Shown here piece by piece: positions 1 to 12,800 of a stretch of DNA of 64,000 bases. Location: contig NC_064046.1 in assembly GCF_932526225.1 (NCBI RefSeq), forward strand, positions 16,009,408 through 16,073,407. Direction: 5' to 3'. This DNA comes from Nematostella vectensis (Eukaryota > Cnidaria > Anthozoa > Actiniaria > Edwardsiidae). The translations under genes and the position numbers were made by a program. The notes under the pieces are model-generated. The model was not told where the DNA came from. It did no database searches and was given only the letters and a program-made list of their open reading frames with translations. Within the stretch, counting starts at the first letter, position 1. The number at the start of each line of letters is the position of its first letter.

Positions 1-529
1 ATCGAACCCGGGTAGCTGCGTTAGTAGTCAAGTGCCCGCAACGAAAGACTAACGTGGCATTGCTGAAGGGAATTGTAATGAAAATTACTTTTAATACTAT
101 TGGTATCGTAAACTATCCCAAGCAAAGTCACCATCGGACTGGAGGTTACATTCGGGAAAAGCTTCAGGGTTACATTCGGTAATTTGTTTTACGAGTGTAT
201 CCTCCAAAAGGTTAGAAGAGATAATTTTTTCCCGAATGTAAATTCCAAAAAGTAACATTAGGAAAAATAAAACAGTATACTCGGAAAAAAAGGTATATCA
301 ATCTATCGAGCGCTATGCTCTATGTTAGAATCTACTTAATGAAGTTATCCAAGGAATCTAGTTAGTTCTTGTGTGCATAAAATATGTACAGGATCCTGAA
401 CAAAGCATGAGCACATCAAAGATGCTGAGAGTACATAAAAATGTCCCTATACCTTCTTTTTATGTCATGACACACCAAGAACAGTATAATTAAGTATCGA
501 TATTTAAAAAAAATAAAGAAAAAAAAATA

Positions 530-601
530 GGCTATCAGCGGGAATCGAACCCGGGTCGCTGCGTTAGTAGTCAAGTGCCCGCAACGAAAGACTACCGTGG
601 C
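530..601 (-). pseudogene. tRNA-like (pseudo-tRNA) module of the 547-bp monomer, representative copy
   Basis: Read on the minus strand, this 72-bp segment has tRNA geometry. It ends with a T-loop TTCGATT in a stem CCGGG/CCCGC (4 of 5 pairs), giving an exact Pol III B box GGTTCGATTCC. About 43 nt upstream lies TAGTCTTTCG, where an A box would sit, and GTCT/GGGC can form a D stem using wobble pairs. An anticodon-loop-like CTACTAA sits at about the right place, but only 2 of 5 stem pairs form. The acceptor is poor (about 3 of 7 pairs). Within a few bases downstream on the minus strand there is a long T-run, as in Pol III terminators. It is best read as a degenerate tRNA-derived or SINE-head sequence. 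One copy occurs per monomer and most keep the B box. Exceptions include the copies near 7098, 9830, 11466, 15291, 16385, 19700, 22436, 24626, 27910 and 32287. Transcription is not shown. Confidence 0.6.
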
Positions 602-1076
602 ATTGCTGAAGGGAATTGTGATGAAAATTACTTTTAATACTATTGGTATCGTAAACTATCCCAAGCAAAGTCACCATCGGACTGGAGGTTACATTCGGGA
701 AAAGCTTCAAGGTTACATTCGGGAATTTGTTTTACGAGTGTATCCTCCAAAAGGTTACAATCGATAATTTTTTCCATAAAGTAAATTCCAAAAAGTAACA
801 TTAGGAAAAATAAAACAGTATACTCGGAAAAAAAGGTATATCAATCTATCGAGCGCTATGCTCTATGTTAGAATCTACTTAATGAAGTTATCCAAGGAAT
901 CTAGTTAGTTCTTGTGTGCATAAAATATGTACAGGATCCTGAACAAAGCATGAGCACATCAAAGATGCTGAGAGTACATAAAAATGTCCCTATACCTTCT
1001 TTTTATGTCATGACACACCAAGAACAGTATAATTAAGTATCGATATTGAAAAAAAAAAAAATAAAGAAAAAAAATA
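530..1076. repeat. Representative 547-bp monomer of array 1
   Basis: This copy shows the monomer layout on the + strand. First comes the tRNA-like module (530-601, minus-strand sense), then an AT-rich stretch with AAAATTACTTTTAATACTATTGG. Next is a block with two direct copies of TTACATTCGG, followed by an AT-rich half containing GAGCGCTATGCTC and CAGGATCCTG. It ends in an A-rich tract just before the next module. This copy carries CCATAAAG where most carry CCGAATG, a marker shared with the copies near 5149 and 17750. The unit start is an arbitrary choice at GGCTATCAG. Confidence 0.9.
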
Positions 1077-4000
1077 GGCTATCAGCGGGAATCGAACCCG
1101 GGTCGCTGCGTTAGTAGTCAAGTGCCCGCAACGAAAGACTACCGTGGCATTGCTGAAGGGAATTGTGATAAAAATTACTTTTAATACTATTGGTATCGTA
1201 AACTATCCCAAGCAAAGTCACCATCGGACTGGAGGTTACATTCGAGAAAAGCTTCAAGGTTACATTCGGGAATTTGTTTTACGAGTGTATCCTCCAAAAG
1301 GTTACAATCGATATTTTTTTCCCTAATGTAAATTCCAAAAAGTAACATTAGGAAAAATAAAACAGTATACTCGGAAAAAAAGGTATATCAATCTATCGAG
1401 CGCTATGCTCTATGTTAGAATCTACTTAATCAAGTTATCCAAGGAATCTAGTTAGTTCTTGTGTGCATAAATTATGTACAGGATCCTGAACAAAGCATGA
1501 GCACATCAAAGATGCTGAGAGTACATAAAAATGTCCCTATACCTTCTTTTTATGTCATGACACACCAAGAACAGTATAATTAAGTATCGATATTTAAAAA
1601 AAAAAATAAAGAAAAAAAAAATAGGCTATCAGCGTGAATCGAACCCGGGTAGCTGCGTTGGTAGTCAAGTGCCCGCAACGAAAGACTAACGTGGCATTGC
1701 TGAAGAGAATTTTAACGAAAATTACTTTTAATACTATTGGTATCGTAAACTATCCCAAGCAAAGTCGCCATCGGACTGGAGGTTACATTCGGGAAAAGCT
1801 TCAGGGTTACATTCGGAAATTTGTTTTACGAGAGTAACCTCCAAAAGGTTACAATCGATAATTTTTTTTCCGAATGTAAATTCCAAAAAGTAACATTAGG
1901 AAAAATAAAACAGTATACTCGGAAAAAAAGGTATATCAATCTATCGAGCGTTATGCTCTATGTTAGAATCTACTTAATCAAGTTATCCAAGGAATCTAGT
2001 TAGTTCTTGTGTGCATAAAATATGTACAGGATCCTGAACAAAGCATGAGCACATCAAAGATGCTGAGAGTACATAAAAATGTTCCTATACCTTCTTTTAA
2101 TGTCATGACACACCAAGAACAGTATAATTAAGTATCGATATTTAAAAAATAAAAAATAAAGAAAAAAAAAGGCTATCAGCGGGAATCGAACCCGGGTAGC
2201 TGCGTTAGTAGTCAAGTGCCCGCAACGAAAGACTAACGTGGCATTGCTGAAGGGAATTGTAATGAAAATTACTTTTAATACTATTGGTATCGTAAACTAT
2301 CCCAAGCAAAGTCACCATCGGACTGGAGGTTACATTCGGGAAAAGCTTCAGGGTTACATTCGGGAATTTGTTTTACGAGTTTAACCTCCAAAAGGTTACA
2401 ATCGATATTTTTTTTTCCGAATGTAAATTCCAAAAAGTAACATTAGGAAAAATTAAACAGTATACTCGGAAAAAAAGGTATATCAATCTATCGAGCGCTA
2501 TGCTCTATGTTAGAATCTACTTAATGAAGTTATCCAAGGAATCTAGTTAGTTCTTGTGTGCATAAAATATGTACAGGATCCTGAACAAAGCATGAGCACA
2601 TCAAAGATGCTGAGAGTACATAAAAATGTCCCTATACCTTCTTTTTATGTCATGACACACCAAGAACAGTATAATTAAGTATCGATATTTAAAAAAAAAA
2701 TAAAGAAAAAAAAAATAGGCTATCAGCGGGAATCGAACCCGGGTCGCTGCGTTAGTAGTCAAGTGCCCGCAACGAAAGACTACCGTGGCATTGCTGAAGG
2801 GAATTGTGATGAAAATTACTTTTAATACTATTGGTATCGTAAACTATCCCAAGCAAAGTCACCATCGGACTGGAGGTTACATTCGGGAAAAGCTTTAGGG
2901 TTACATTCGGGAATTTGTTTTACGAGTGTATCCTCCAAAAGGTTAGAAGAGATAATTTTTTTCCGAATGTAAATTCCAAAAAGTAACATTAGGAAAAATA
3001 AAACAGTATACTCGGAAAAAAAGGTATATCAATCTATCGAGCGCTATGCTCTATGTTAGAATCTACTTAATGAAGTTATCCAAGGAATCTAGTTAGTTCT
3101 TGTGTGCATAAAATATGTACAGGAACCTGAACAAAGCATGAGCACATCAAAGATGCTGAGAGTACATAAAAATGTCCCTATACCTTCTTTTTATGTCATG
3201 ACACACCAAGAACAGTATAATTAAGTATCGATATTTAAAAAAAAATAAAGAAAAAAAAATAGGCTTTTAGCGGGAATCGAACCCGGGTCGCTGCGTTAGT
3301 AGTCAAGTGCCCGCAACGAAAGACTACCGTGGCATTGCTGAAGGGAATTGTAATGAAAATTACTTTTAATACTATTGGTATCGTAAACTATCCCAAGCAA
3401 AGTCACCATCGGACTGGAGGTTACATTCGGGAAAAGCTTCAAGGTTACATTCGGGAATTTGTTTTACGAGTGTACCCTCCAAAAGGTTACAATCGATAAT
3501 TTTTTCCCTAATGTAAATTCCAAAAAGTAACATTAGGAAAAATAAAACAGTATACTCGGAAAAAAAGGTATATCAATCTATCGAGCGCTATGCTCTATGT
3601 TAGAATCTACTTAATCAAGTTATCCAAGGAATCTAGTTAGTTCTTGTGTGCATAAAATATGTACAGGATCCTGAACAAAGCATGAGCACATCAAAGATGC
3701 TGAGAGTACATAAAAATGTTCCTATACCTTCTTTTTATGTCATGACACACCAAGAACAGTATAATTAAGTATCGATATTTTTAAAAAAAAAATAAAGAAA
3801 AAAAAAAAGGCTATCAGCGAGAATCGAACCCGGGTCGCTGCGTTAGTAGTCAAGTGCCCGCAACGAAAGACTAACGTGGCATTGCTGAAGGGAATTGTAA
3901 CGAAAATTACTTTTAATACTATTGGTATCGTAAACTATCCCAAGCAAAGTCACCATCGGACTGTAGGTTACATTCGGGAAAAGCTTCAGGGTTACATTCG

Positions 4001-4369
4001 GAAATTTGTTTTACGAGAGTAACCTCCAAAAGGTTACAATCGATAATTTTTTTTCCGAATGTAAATTCCAAAAAGTAACATTACGAAAAATAAAACAGTA
4101 TACTCGGAAAAAAGGTATATCAATCTATTGAGCGTTATGCTCTATGTTAGAATCTACTTAATCAAGTTATCCAAGGAATCTAGTTAGTTCTTGTGTGCAT
4201 AAAATATGTACAGGATCCTGAACAAAGCATGAGCACATCAAAGATGCTGAGAGTACATAAAAATGTTCCTATACCTTCTTTTAATGTCATGACACTCCAA
4301 GAACAGTATAATTAAGTATCGATATTTAAAAAATAAAAAATAAAGAAAAAAAAAAGGCTATAAGCGGGA

Positions 4370-7300
4370 ATCGAACCCGGGTAGCTGCGTTAGTAGTCAA
4401 GTGCCCGCAACGAAAGACTAACGTGGCATTGCTGAAGGGAATTGTAATGAAAATTACTTTTAATACTATTGGTATCGTAAACTATCCCAAGCAAAGTCAC
4501 CATCGGACTGGAGGTTACATTCGGGAAAAGCTTCAGGGTTACATTCGGTAATTTGTTTTACGAGTGTATCCTCCAAAAGGTTAGAAGAGATAATTTTTTC
4601 CCGAATGTAAATTCCAAAAAGTAACATTAGGAAAAATAAAACAGTATACTCGGAAAAAAAGGTATATCAATCTATCGAGCGCTATGCTCTATGTTAGAAT
4701 CTACTTAATGAAGTTATCCAAGGAATCTAGTTAGTTCTTGTGTGCATAAAATATGTACAGGATCCTGAACAAAGCATGAGCACATCAAAGATGCTGAGAG
4801 TACATAAAAATGTCCCTATACCTTCTTTTTATGTCATGACACACCAAGAACAGTATAATTAAGTATCGATATTTAAAAAAAAATAAAGAAAAAAAAATAG
4901 GCTATCAGCGGGAATCGAACCCGGGTCGCTGCGTTAGTAGTCAAGTGCCCGCAACGAAAGACTACCGTGGCATTGCTGAAGGGAATTGTGATGAAAATTA
5001 CTTTTAATACTATTGGTATCGTAAACTATCCCAAGCAAAGTCACCATCGGACTGGAGGTTACATTCGGGAAAAGCTTCAAGGTTACATTCGGGAATTTGT
5101 TTTACGAGTGTATCCTCCAAAAGGTTACAATCGATAATTTTTTCCATAAAGTAAATTCCAAAAAGTAACATTAGGAAAAATAAAACAGTATACTCGGAAA
5201 AAAAGGTATATCAATCTATCGAGCGCTATGCTCTATGTTAGAATCTACTTAATGAAGTTATCCAAGGAATCTAGTTAGTTCTTGTGTGCATAAAATATGT
5301 ACAGGATCCTGAACAAAGCATGAGCACATCAAAGATGCTGAGAGTACATAAAAATGTCCCTATACCTTCTTTTTATGTCATGACACACCAAGAACAGTAT
5401 AATTAAGTATCGATATTTAAAAAAAAAAAATAAAGAAAAAAAATAGGCTATCAGCGGGAATCGAACCCGGGTCGCTGCGTTAGTAGTCAAGTGCCCGCAA
5501 CGAAAGACTACCGTGGCATTGCTGAAGGGAATTGTGATGAAAATTACTTTTAATACTATTGGTATCGTAAACTATCCCAAGCAAAGTCACCATCGGACTG
5601 GAGGTTACATTCGAGAAAAGCTTCAAGGTTACATTCGGGAATTTGTTTTACGAGTGTATCCTCCAAAAGGTTACAATCGATATTTTTTTACCTAATGTAA
5701 ATTCCAAAAAGTAACATTAGGAAAAATAAAACAGTATACTCGGAAAAAAAGGTATATCAATCTATCGAGCGCTATGCTCTATGTTAGAATCTACTTAATC
5801 AAGTTATCCAAGGAATCTAGTTAGTTCTTGTGTGCATAAAATATGTACAGGATCCTGAACAAAGCATGAGCACATCAAAGATGCTGAGAGTACATAAAAA
5901 TGTCCCTATACCTTCTTTTTATGTCATGACACACCAAGAACAGTATAATTAAGTATCGATATTTAAAAAAAAAAATAAAGAAAAAAAAAATAGGCTATCA
6001 GCGTGAATCGAACCCGGGTAGCTGCGTTGGTAGTCAAGTGCCCTCAACGAAAGACTAACGTGGCATTGCTGAAGGGAATTGTAACGAAAATTACTTTTAA
6101 TACTATTGGTATCGTAAACTATCCCAAGCAAAGTCGCCATCGGACTGGAGGTTACATTCGGGAAAAGCTTCAGGGTTACATTCGGAAATTTGTTTTACGA
6201 GAGTAACCTCCAAAAGGTTACAATCGATAATTTTTTTTCCGAATGTAAATTCCAAAAAGTAACATTAGTAAAAATAAAACAGTATACTCGGAAAAAAAGG
6301 TATATCAATCTATCGAGCGTTATGCTCTATGTTAGAATCTACTTAATCAAGTTATCCAAGGAATCTAGTTAGTTCTTGTGTGCATAAAATATGTACAGGA
6401 TCCTGAACAAAGCATGAGCACATCAAAGATGCTGAGAGTACATAAAAATGTTCCTATACCTTCTTTTAATGTCATGACACACCAAGAACAGTATAATTAA
6501 GTATCGATATTTAAAAAATAAAAAATAAAGAAAAAAAAAGGCTATCAGCGGGAATCGAACCCGGGTAGCTGCGTTAGTAGTCAAGTGCCCGCAACGAAAG
6601 ACTAACGTGGCATTGCTGAAGGGAATTGTAATGAAAATTACTTTTAATACTATTGGTATCGTAAACTATCCCAAGCAAAGTCACCATCGGACTGGAGGTT
6701 ACATTCGGGAAAAGCTTCAGGGTTACATTCGGGAATTTGTTTTACGAGTTTAACCTCCAAAAGGTTACAATCGATATTTTTTTTTCCGAATGTAAATTCC
6801 AAAAAGTAACATTAGGAAAAATTAAACAGTATACTCGGAAAAAAAGGTATATCAATCTATCGAGCGCTATGCTCTATGTTAGAATCTACTTAATGAAGTT
6901 ATCCAAGGAATCTAGTTAGCTCTTGTGTGCATAAAATATGTACAGGATCCTGAACAAAGCATGAGCACATCAAAGATGCTGAGAGTACATAAAAATGTCC
7001 CTATACCTTCTTTTTATGTCATGACACACCAAGAACAGTATAATTAAGTATCGATATTTAAAAAAAAAAATTAAGAAAAAAAAATAGTCTATCAGCGGGA
7101 ATAGAATCCGGGTCGCTGCGTTAATAGTCAAGTGCCCGCAACAAAAGACTAACGTGGCATTGCTGAAGGGAATTGTAATAAAAATTACTTTTAGTACTAT
7201 TGGTATCGTAAACTATCCCAAGCAAAGTCACCATCGGACTGGAGGTTACATTCGGGAAAAGCTTCAGGGTTACATTCGGGAATTTGTTTTACGAGAGTAA

Positions 7301-9829
7301 CCTCCAAAAGGTTACAATCGATAATTTTTTTTCCGAATGTAAATTCCAAAAAGTAACATTAGGAAAAATAAAACAGTATACTCGGAAAAAAAGGTATATC
7401 AATCTATCGAGCATTATGCTCTATGTTAGAATCTACTTAATCAAGTTATCCAAGGAATCTAGTTAGTTCTTGTGTGCATAAAATATGTACAGGATCCTGA
7501 ACAAAGCATGAGCACATCAAAGAGGCTGAGAGTACATAAAAATGTTCCTATACCTTCTTTTAATGTCATGACAAACCAAGAACAGTATAATTAAGTATCG
7601 ATATTTAAAAAATAAAAAATAAAGAAAAAAAAAGGCTATAAGCGGGAATCGAACCCGGGTAGCTGCGTTAGTAGTCAAGTGCTTGCAACGAAAGACTAAC
7701 GTGGCATTGCTGAAGGGAATTGTAATGAAAATTACTTTTAATACTATTGGTATCGTAAACTATCCCAAGCAAAGTCACCATCGGACTTGAGGTTACATTC
7801 GGGAAAAGCTTCAGGGTTACATTCGGAAATTTGTTTTACGAGAGTAACCTCCAAAAGGTTACAATCGATAATTTTTTTTCCGAATGTAAATTCCAAAAAG
7901 TAACATTAGGAAAAATAAAACAGTATACTCGGAAAAAAAGGTATATCAATCTATCGAGCGCTATGCTCTATGTTAGAATCTACTTAATGAAGTTATCCAA
8001 GGAATCTAGTTAGTTCTTGTGTGCATAAAATATGTACAGGATCCTGAACAAAGCATGAGCACATCAAAGATGCTGAGAGTACATAAATATGTCGCTATAC
8101 CTTCTTTTTATGTCATGACACACCAAGAACAGTATAATTAAGTATCGATATTTAAAAAAAAAATAAAGAAAAAAAAATAGGCTATCAGCGGGAATCGAAC
8201 CCGGGTCGCTGCGTTAGTAGTCAAGTGCCCGCAACGAAAGACTACCGTGGCATTGCTGAAGGGAATTGTGATGAAAATTACTTTTAATACTATTGGTATC
8301 GTAAACTATCCCAAGCAAAGTCACCATCGGACTGGAGGTTACATTCGGGAAAAGCTTTAGGGTTACATTCGGGAATTTGTTTTACGAGTGTATCCTCCAA
8401 AAGGTTAGAAGAGATAATTTTTTTCCGAATGTAAATTCCAAAAAGTAACATTAGGAAAAATAAAACAGTATACTCGGAAAAAAAGGTATATCAATCTATC
8501 GAGCGCTATGCTCTATGTTAGAATCTACTTAATCAAGTTATCCAAGGAATCTAGTTAGTTCTTGTGTGCATAAAATATGTACAGGATCCTGAACAAAGCA
8601 TGAGCACATCAAAGATGCTGAGAGTACATAAAAATGTCCCTATACCTTCTTTTTATGTCATGACACACCAAGAACAGTATAATTAAGTATCGATATTTAA
8701 AAAAAAAATAAAGAAAAAAAAATAGGCTTTCAGCGGGAATCGAACCCGGGTCGCTGCGTTAGTAGTCAAGTGCCCGCAACGAAAGACTACCGTGGCATTG
8801 CTGAAGGGAATTGTAATGAAAATTACTTTTAATACTATTGGTATCGTAAACTATCCCAAGCAAAGTCACCATCGGACTGGAGGTTACATTCGGGAAAAGC
8901 TTCAAGGTTACATTCGGGAATTTGTTTTACGAGTGTACCCTCCAAAAGGTTACAATCGATAATTTTTTCCCTAATGTAAATTCCAAAAAGTAACATTAGG
9001 AAAAATAAAACAGTATACTCGGAAAAAAAGGTATATCAATCTATCGAGCGCTATGCTCTATGTTAGAATCTACTTAATGAAGTTATCCAAGGAATCTAGT
9101 TAGTTCTTGTGTGCATAAAATATGTACAGGATCCTGAACAAAGCATGAGCACATCAAAGATGCTGAGAGTACATAAAAATGTCCCTATACCTTCTTTTTA
9201 TGTCATGACACACCAAGAACAGTATAATTAAGTATCGATATTTAAAAAAAAAAAATAAAGAAAAAAAAAAAGGCTATTAGCGAGAATCGAACCCGGGTCG
9301 CTGCGTTAGTAGTCAAGTGCCCGCAACGAAAGACTAACGTGGCATTGCTGAAGGGAATTGTAACGAAAATTACTTTTAATACTATTGGTATCGTAAACTA
9401 TCCCAAGCAAAGTCACCATCGGACTGGAGGTTACATTCGGGAAAAGCTTCAGGGTTACATTCGGGAATTTGTTTTACGAGAGTAACCTCCAAAAGGTTAC
9501 AATCGATAATTTTTTTTTCGAATGTAAATTCCAAAAAGTAACATTACGAAAAATAAAACAGTATACTCGGAAAAAAAGGTATATCAATCTATTGAGCGTT
9601 ATGCTCTATGTTAGAATCTACTTAATGAAGTTATCCAAGGAATCTAGTTAGTTCTTGTGTGCATAAAATATGTACAGGATCCTGAACAAAGCATGAGCAC
9701 ATCAAAGATGCTGAGAGTACATAAAAATGTCCCTATACCTTCTTTTTATGTCATGACACACCAAGAACAGTATAATTAAGTATCGATATTTAAAAAAAAT
9801 AAAGAAAAAAAATAGGCTATCAGCGGAAA
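4370..9829. repeat. Array 1 block A-E, then an X-Y pair, then F-G-H (10 monomers)
   Basis: Monomers 4370-7090 repeat the A-E order of 1-2720. Two other monomers follow, near 7098 and 7645. The first has AACAAAAGAC, TTTTAGTAC and GAGCATTATG, and the second has GGTAGCTGCG with CGGACTTGAGG. F, G and H then resume near 8191, 8736 and 9286. Relative to copy 1, the A-E part is offset by about 4.37 kb and the F-H part by about 5.46 kb, so two monomers were inserted here or lost from copy 1. The X-Y pair recurs near 12015-12560 and 20247-20796. Confidence 0.75.
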
Positions 9830-12800
9830 TCGAACCCGGGTCGCTGCGTTAGTAGTCAAGTATCCGCAACGAAAGACTACCGTGGCATTGCTGAAGGGAA
9901 TTGTGATGAAAATTACTTTTAATACTATTGGTATCGTAAACTATCCCAAGCAAAGTCACCATCGGACTGGAGGTTACATTCGGGAAAAGCTTCAAGGTTA
10001 CATTCGTGAATTTGTTTTACGAGTGTATCCTCCAAAAGGTTACAATCGATATTTTTTTCCCTAATGTAAATTCCAAAAAGTAACATTAGGAAAAATAAAA
10101 CAGTATACTCGGAAAAAAAGGTATATCAATCTATCGAGCGCTATGCTCTATGTTAGAATCTACTTAATCAAGTTATCCAAGGAATCTAGTTAGTTCTTGT
10201 GTGCATAAAATATGTACAGGATCCTGAACAAAGCATGAGCACATCAAAGATGCTGAGAGTACATAAAAATGTCCCTATACCTTATTTTTATGTCATGACA
10301 CACCAAGAACAGTATAATTAAGTATCGATATTTAAAAAAAAAATAAAGAAAAAAAAATAGGCTATCAGCGTGAATCGAACCCGGGTAGCTGCGTTGGTAG
10401 TCAAGTGCCCGCAACGAAAGACTAACGTGGCATTGCTGAAGGGAATTGTAACGAAAATTACTTTTAATACTATTGGTATCGTAAACTATCCCAAGCAAAG
10501 TCGCCATCGGACTGGAGGTTACATTCGGGAAAAGCTTCAGGGTTACATTCGGAAATTTGTTTTACGAGAGTAACCTCCAAAAGGTTACAATCGATAATTT
10601 TTTTTCCGAATGTAAATTCCAAAAAGTAACATTAGGAAAAATAAAACAGTATACTCGGAAAAAAAGGTATATCAATCTATCGAGCGTTATGCTCTATGTT
10701 AGAATCTACTTAATCAAGTTATCCAAGGAATCTAGTTAGTTCTTGTGTGCATAAAATATGTACAGGATCCTGAACAAAGCATGAGCACATCAAAGATGCT
10801 GAGAGTACATAAAAATGTTCCTATACCTTCTTTTAATGTCATGACACACCAAGAACAGTATAATTAAGTATCGATATTTAAAAAATAAAAAATAAAGAAA
10901 AAAAAAAGGCTATCAGCGGGAATCGAACCCGGGTAGCTGCGTTAGTAGTCAAGTGCCCGCAACGAAAGACTAACGTGGCATTGCTGAAGGGAATTGTAAT
11001 GAAAATTACTTTTAATACTATTGGTATCGTAAACTATCCCAAGCAAAGTCACCATCGGACTGGAGGTTACATTCGGGAAAAGCTTCAGGGTTACATTCGG
11101 GAATTTGTTTTACGAGTTTAACCTCCAAAAGGTTACAATCGATATTTTTTTTTCCGAATGTAAATTCCAAAAAGTAACATTAGGAAAAATTAAACAGTAT
11201 ACTCGGAAAAAAAGGTATATCAATCTATCGAGCGCTATGCTCTATGTTAGAATCTACTTAATAAAGTTATCCAAGGAATCTAGTTAGTTCTTGTGTGCAT
11301 AAAATATGTACAGGATCCTGAACAAAGCATGAGCACATCAAAGATGCTGAGAGTACATAAAAATGTCCCTATACCTTCTTTTTATGTCATGACACACCGA
11401 GAACATTATAATTAAGTATCGATATTTAAAAAAAAATTAAAGAAAAAAAAATAGTCTATCAGCGGGAATAGAACCCGGGTCGCTGCGTTAGTAGTCAAGT
11501 GCCCGCAACGAAAGACCAACGTGGCATTGCTGAAGGGAATTGTAATGAAAATTACTTTTAATACTATTGGTATCGTAAACTATCCCAAGCAAAGTCACCA
11601 TCGGACTGGAGGTTACATTCGGGAAAAGCTTTAGGGTTACATTCGGGAATTTGTTTTACGAGTGCATCCTCCAAAAGGTTACAATCGATAATTTTTTTTC
11701 CGAATGTAAATTCCATAAAGTAACATTAGGAAAAATAAAACAGTATACTCGGAAAAAAAGGTATATCAATCTATCGAGCGCTATGCTCTATGTTAGAATC
11801 TACTTAATCAAGTTATCCAAGGAATCTAGTTAGTTCTTGTGTGCATAAAATATGTACAGGATCCTGAAGAAAGCATGAGCACATCAAAGATGCTGAGAGT
11901 ACATAAATATGTCCCTATACCTTCTTTTTATGTCATGACACACCAAGAACAGTATAACTAAGTATCGATATTTAAAAAAAAAAAATAAAAAAACAAAAAT
12001 ATGCTATCAGCGGGAATCGAACCCGGGTCGCTGCGTTAGTAGTCAAGTGCCCGCAACAAAAGACTAACGTGGCATTGCTGAAGGGAATTGTAATGAAAAT
12101 TACTTTTAGTACTATTGGTATCGTAAACTATCCCAAGCAAAGTCACCATCGGACTGGAGGTTACATTCGGGAAAAGCTTCAGGGTTACATTCGGGAATTT
12201 GTTTTACGAGTTTAACCTCCAAAAGGTTACAATCGATAATTTTTTTTCCGAATGTAAATTCCAAAAAGTAACATTAGGAAAAATAAAACAGTATACTCGG
12301 AAAAAAAGGTATATCAATCTATCGAGCATTATGCTCTATGTTAGAATCTACTTAATCAAGTTATCCAAGGAATCTAGTTAATTCTTGTGTGCATAAAATA
12401 TGTACAGGATCCTGAACAAAGCATGAGCACATCAAAGATGCTGAGAGTACATAAAAATGTTCCTATACCTTCTTTTAATGTCATGACAAACCAAGAACAG
12501 TATAATTAAGTATCGATATTTAAAAAATAAAAAATAAAGAAAAAAAAGGCTATCAGCGGGAATCGAACCCGGGTAGCTGCGTTAGTAGTCAAGTGCCCGC
12601 AACGAAAGACTAACGTGGCATTGCTGAAGGGAATTGTAATGAAAATTACTTTTAATACTATTGGTATCGTAAACTATCCCAAGCAAAGTCACCATCGGAC
12701 TGGAGGTTACATTCGGGAAAAGCTTCAGGGTTACATTCGGAAATTTGTTTTACGAGAGTAACCTCCAAAAGGTTACAATCGATAATTTTTTTTCCGAATG

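Larger units (their letters stand above)
1..4369. repeat. Array 1 higher-order block A-B-C-D-E-F-G-H (8 monomers), copy 1
   Basis: Eight monomers of distinct type. A has GGTTAGAAGAG with CGGTAATTTG. B has CCATAAAG. C has TTTTTCCCTAATG. D has GCGTTGGTAG. E has GAGTTTAACC. F has AGCTTTAGGG with GGTTAGAAGAG. G has GTGTACCCTCC. H has GCGAGAATCG with CTATTGAGCG. The same A-E order restarts at 4370, exactly 4369 bp later, with nearly identical private variants. This shows multi-monomer duplication rather than single-unit turnover. Confidence 0.8.

Noticed and set aside
560-590. CENP-B-box-like sequence (TTTCGTTG...CGGGC on the minus strand)
   Set aside because: The two half-motifs are several bases too close and the required central spacing is absent. 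The match lies in the tRNA-like module.
1821-2003. A ~60-codon open frame recurring in most 547-bp monomers
   Set aside because: It begins at TTG in TTTGTTTTACG, not at ATG, and is broken in monomers with CCATAAAG or other changes near the T-run. Its spread follows the satellite, and there is no domain or compositional sign of a protein.
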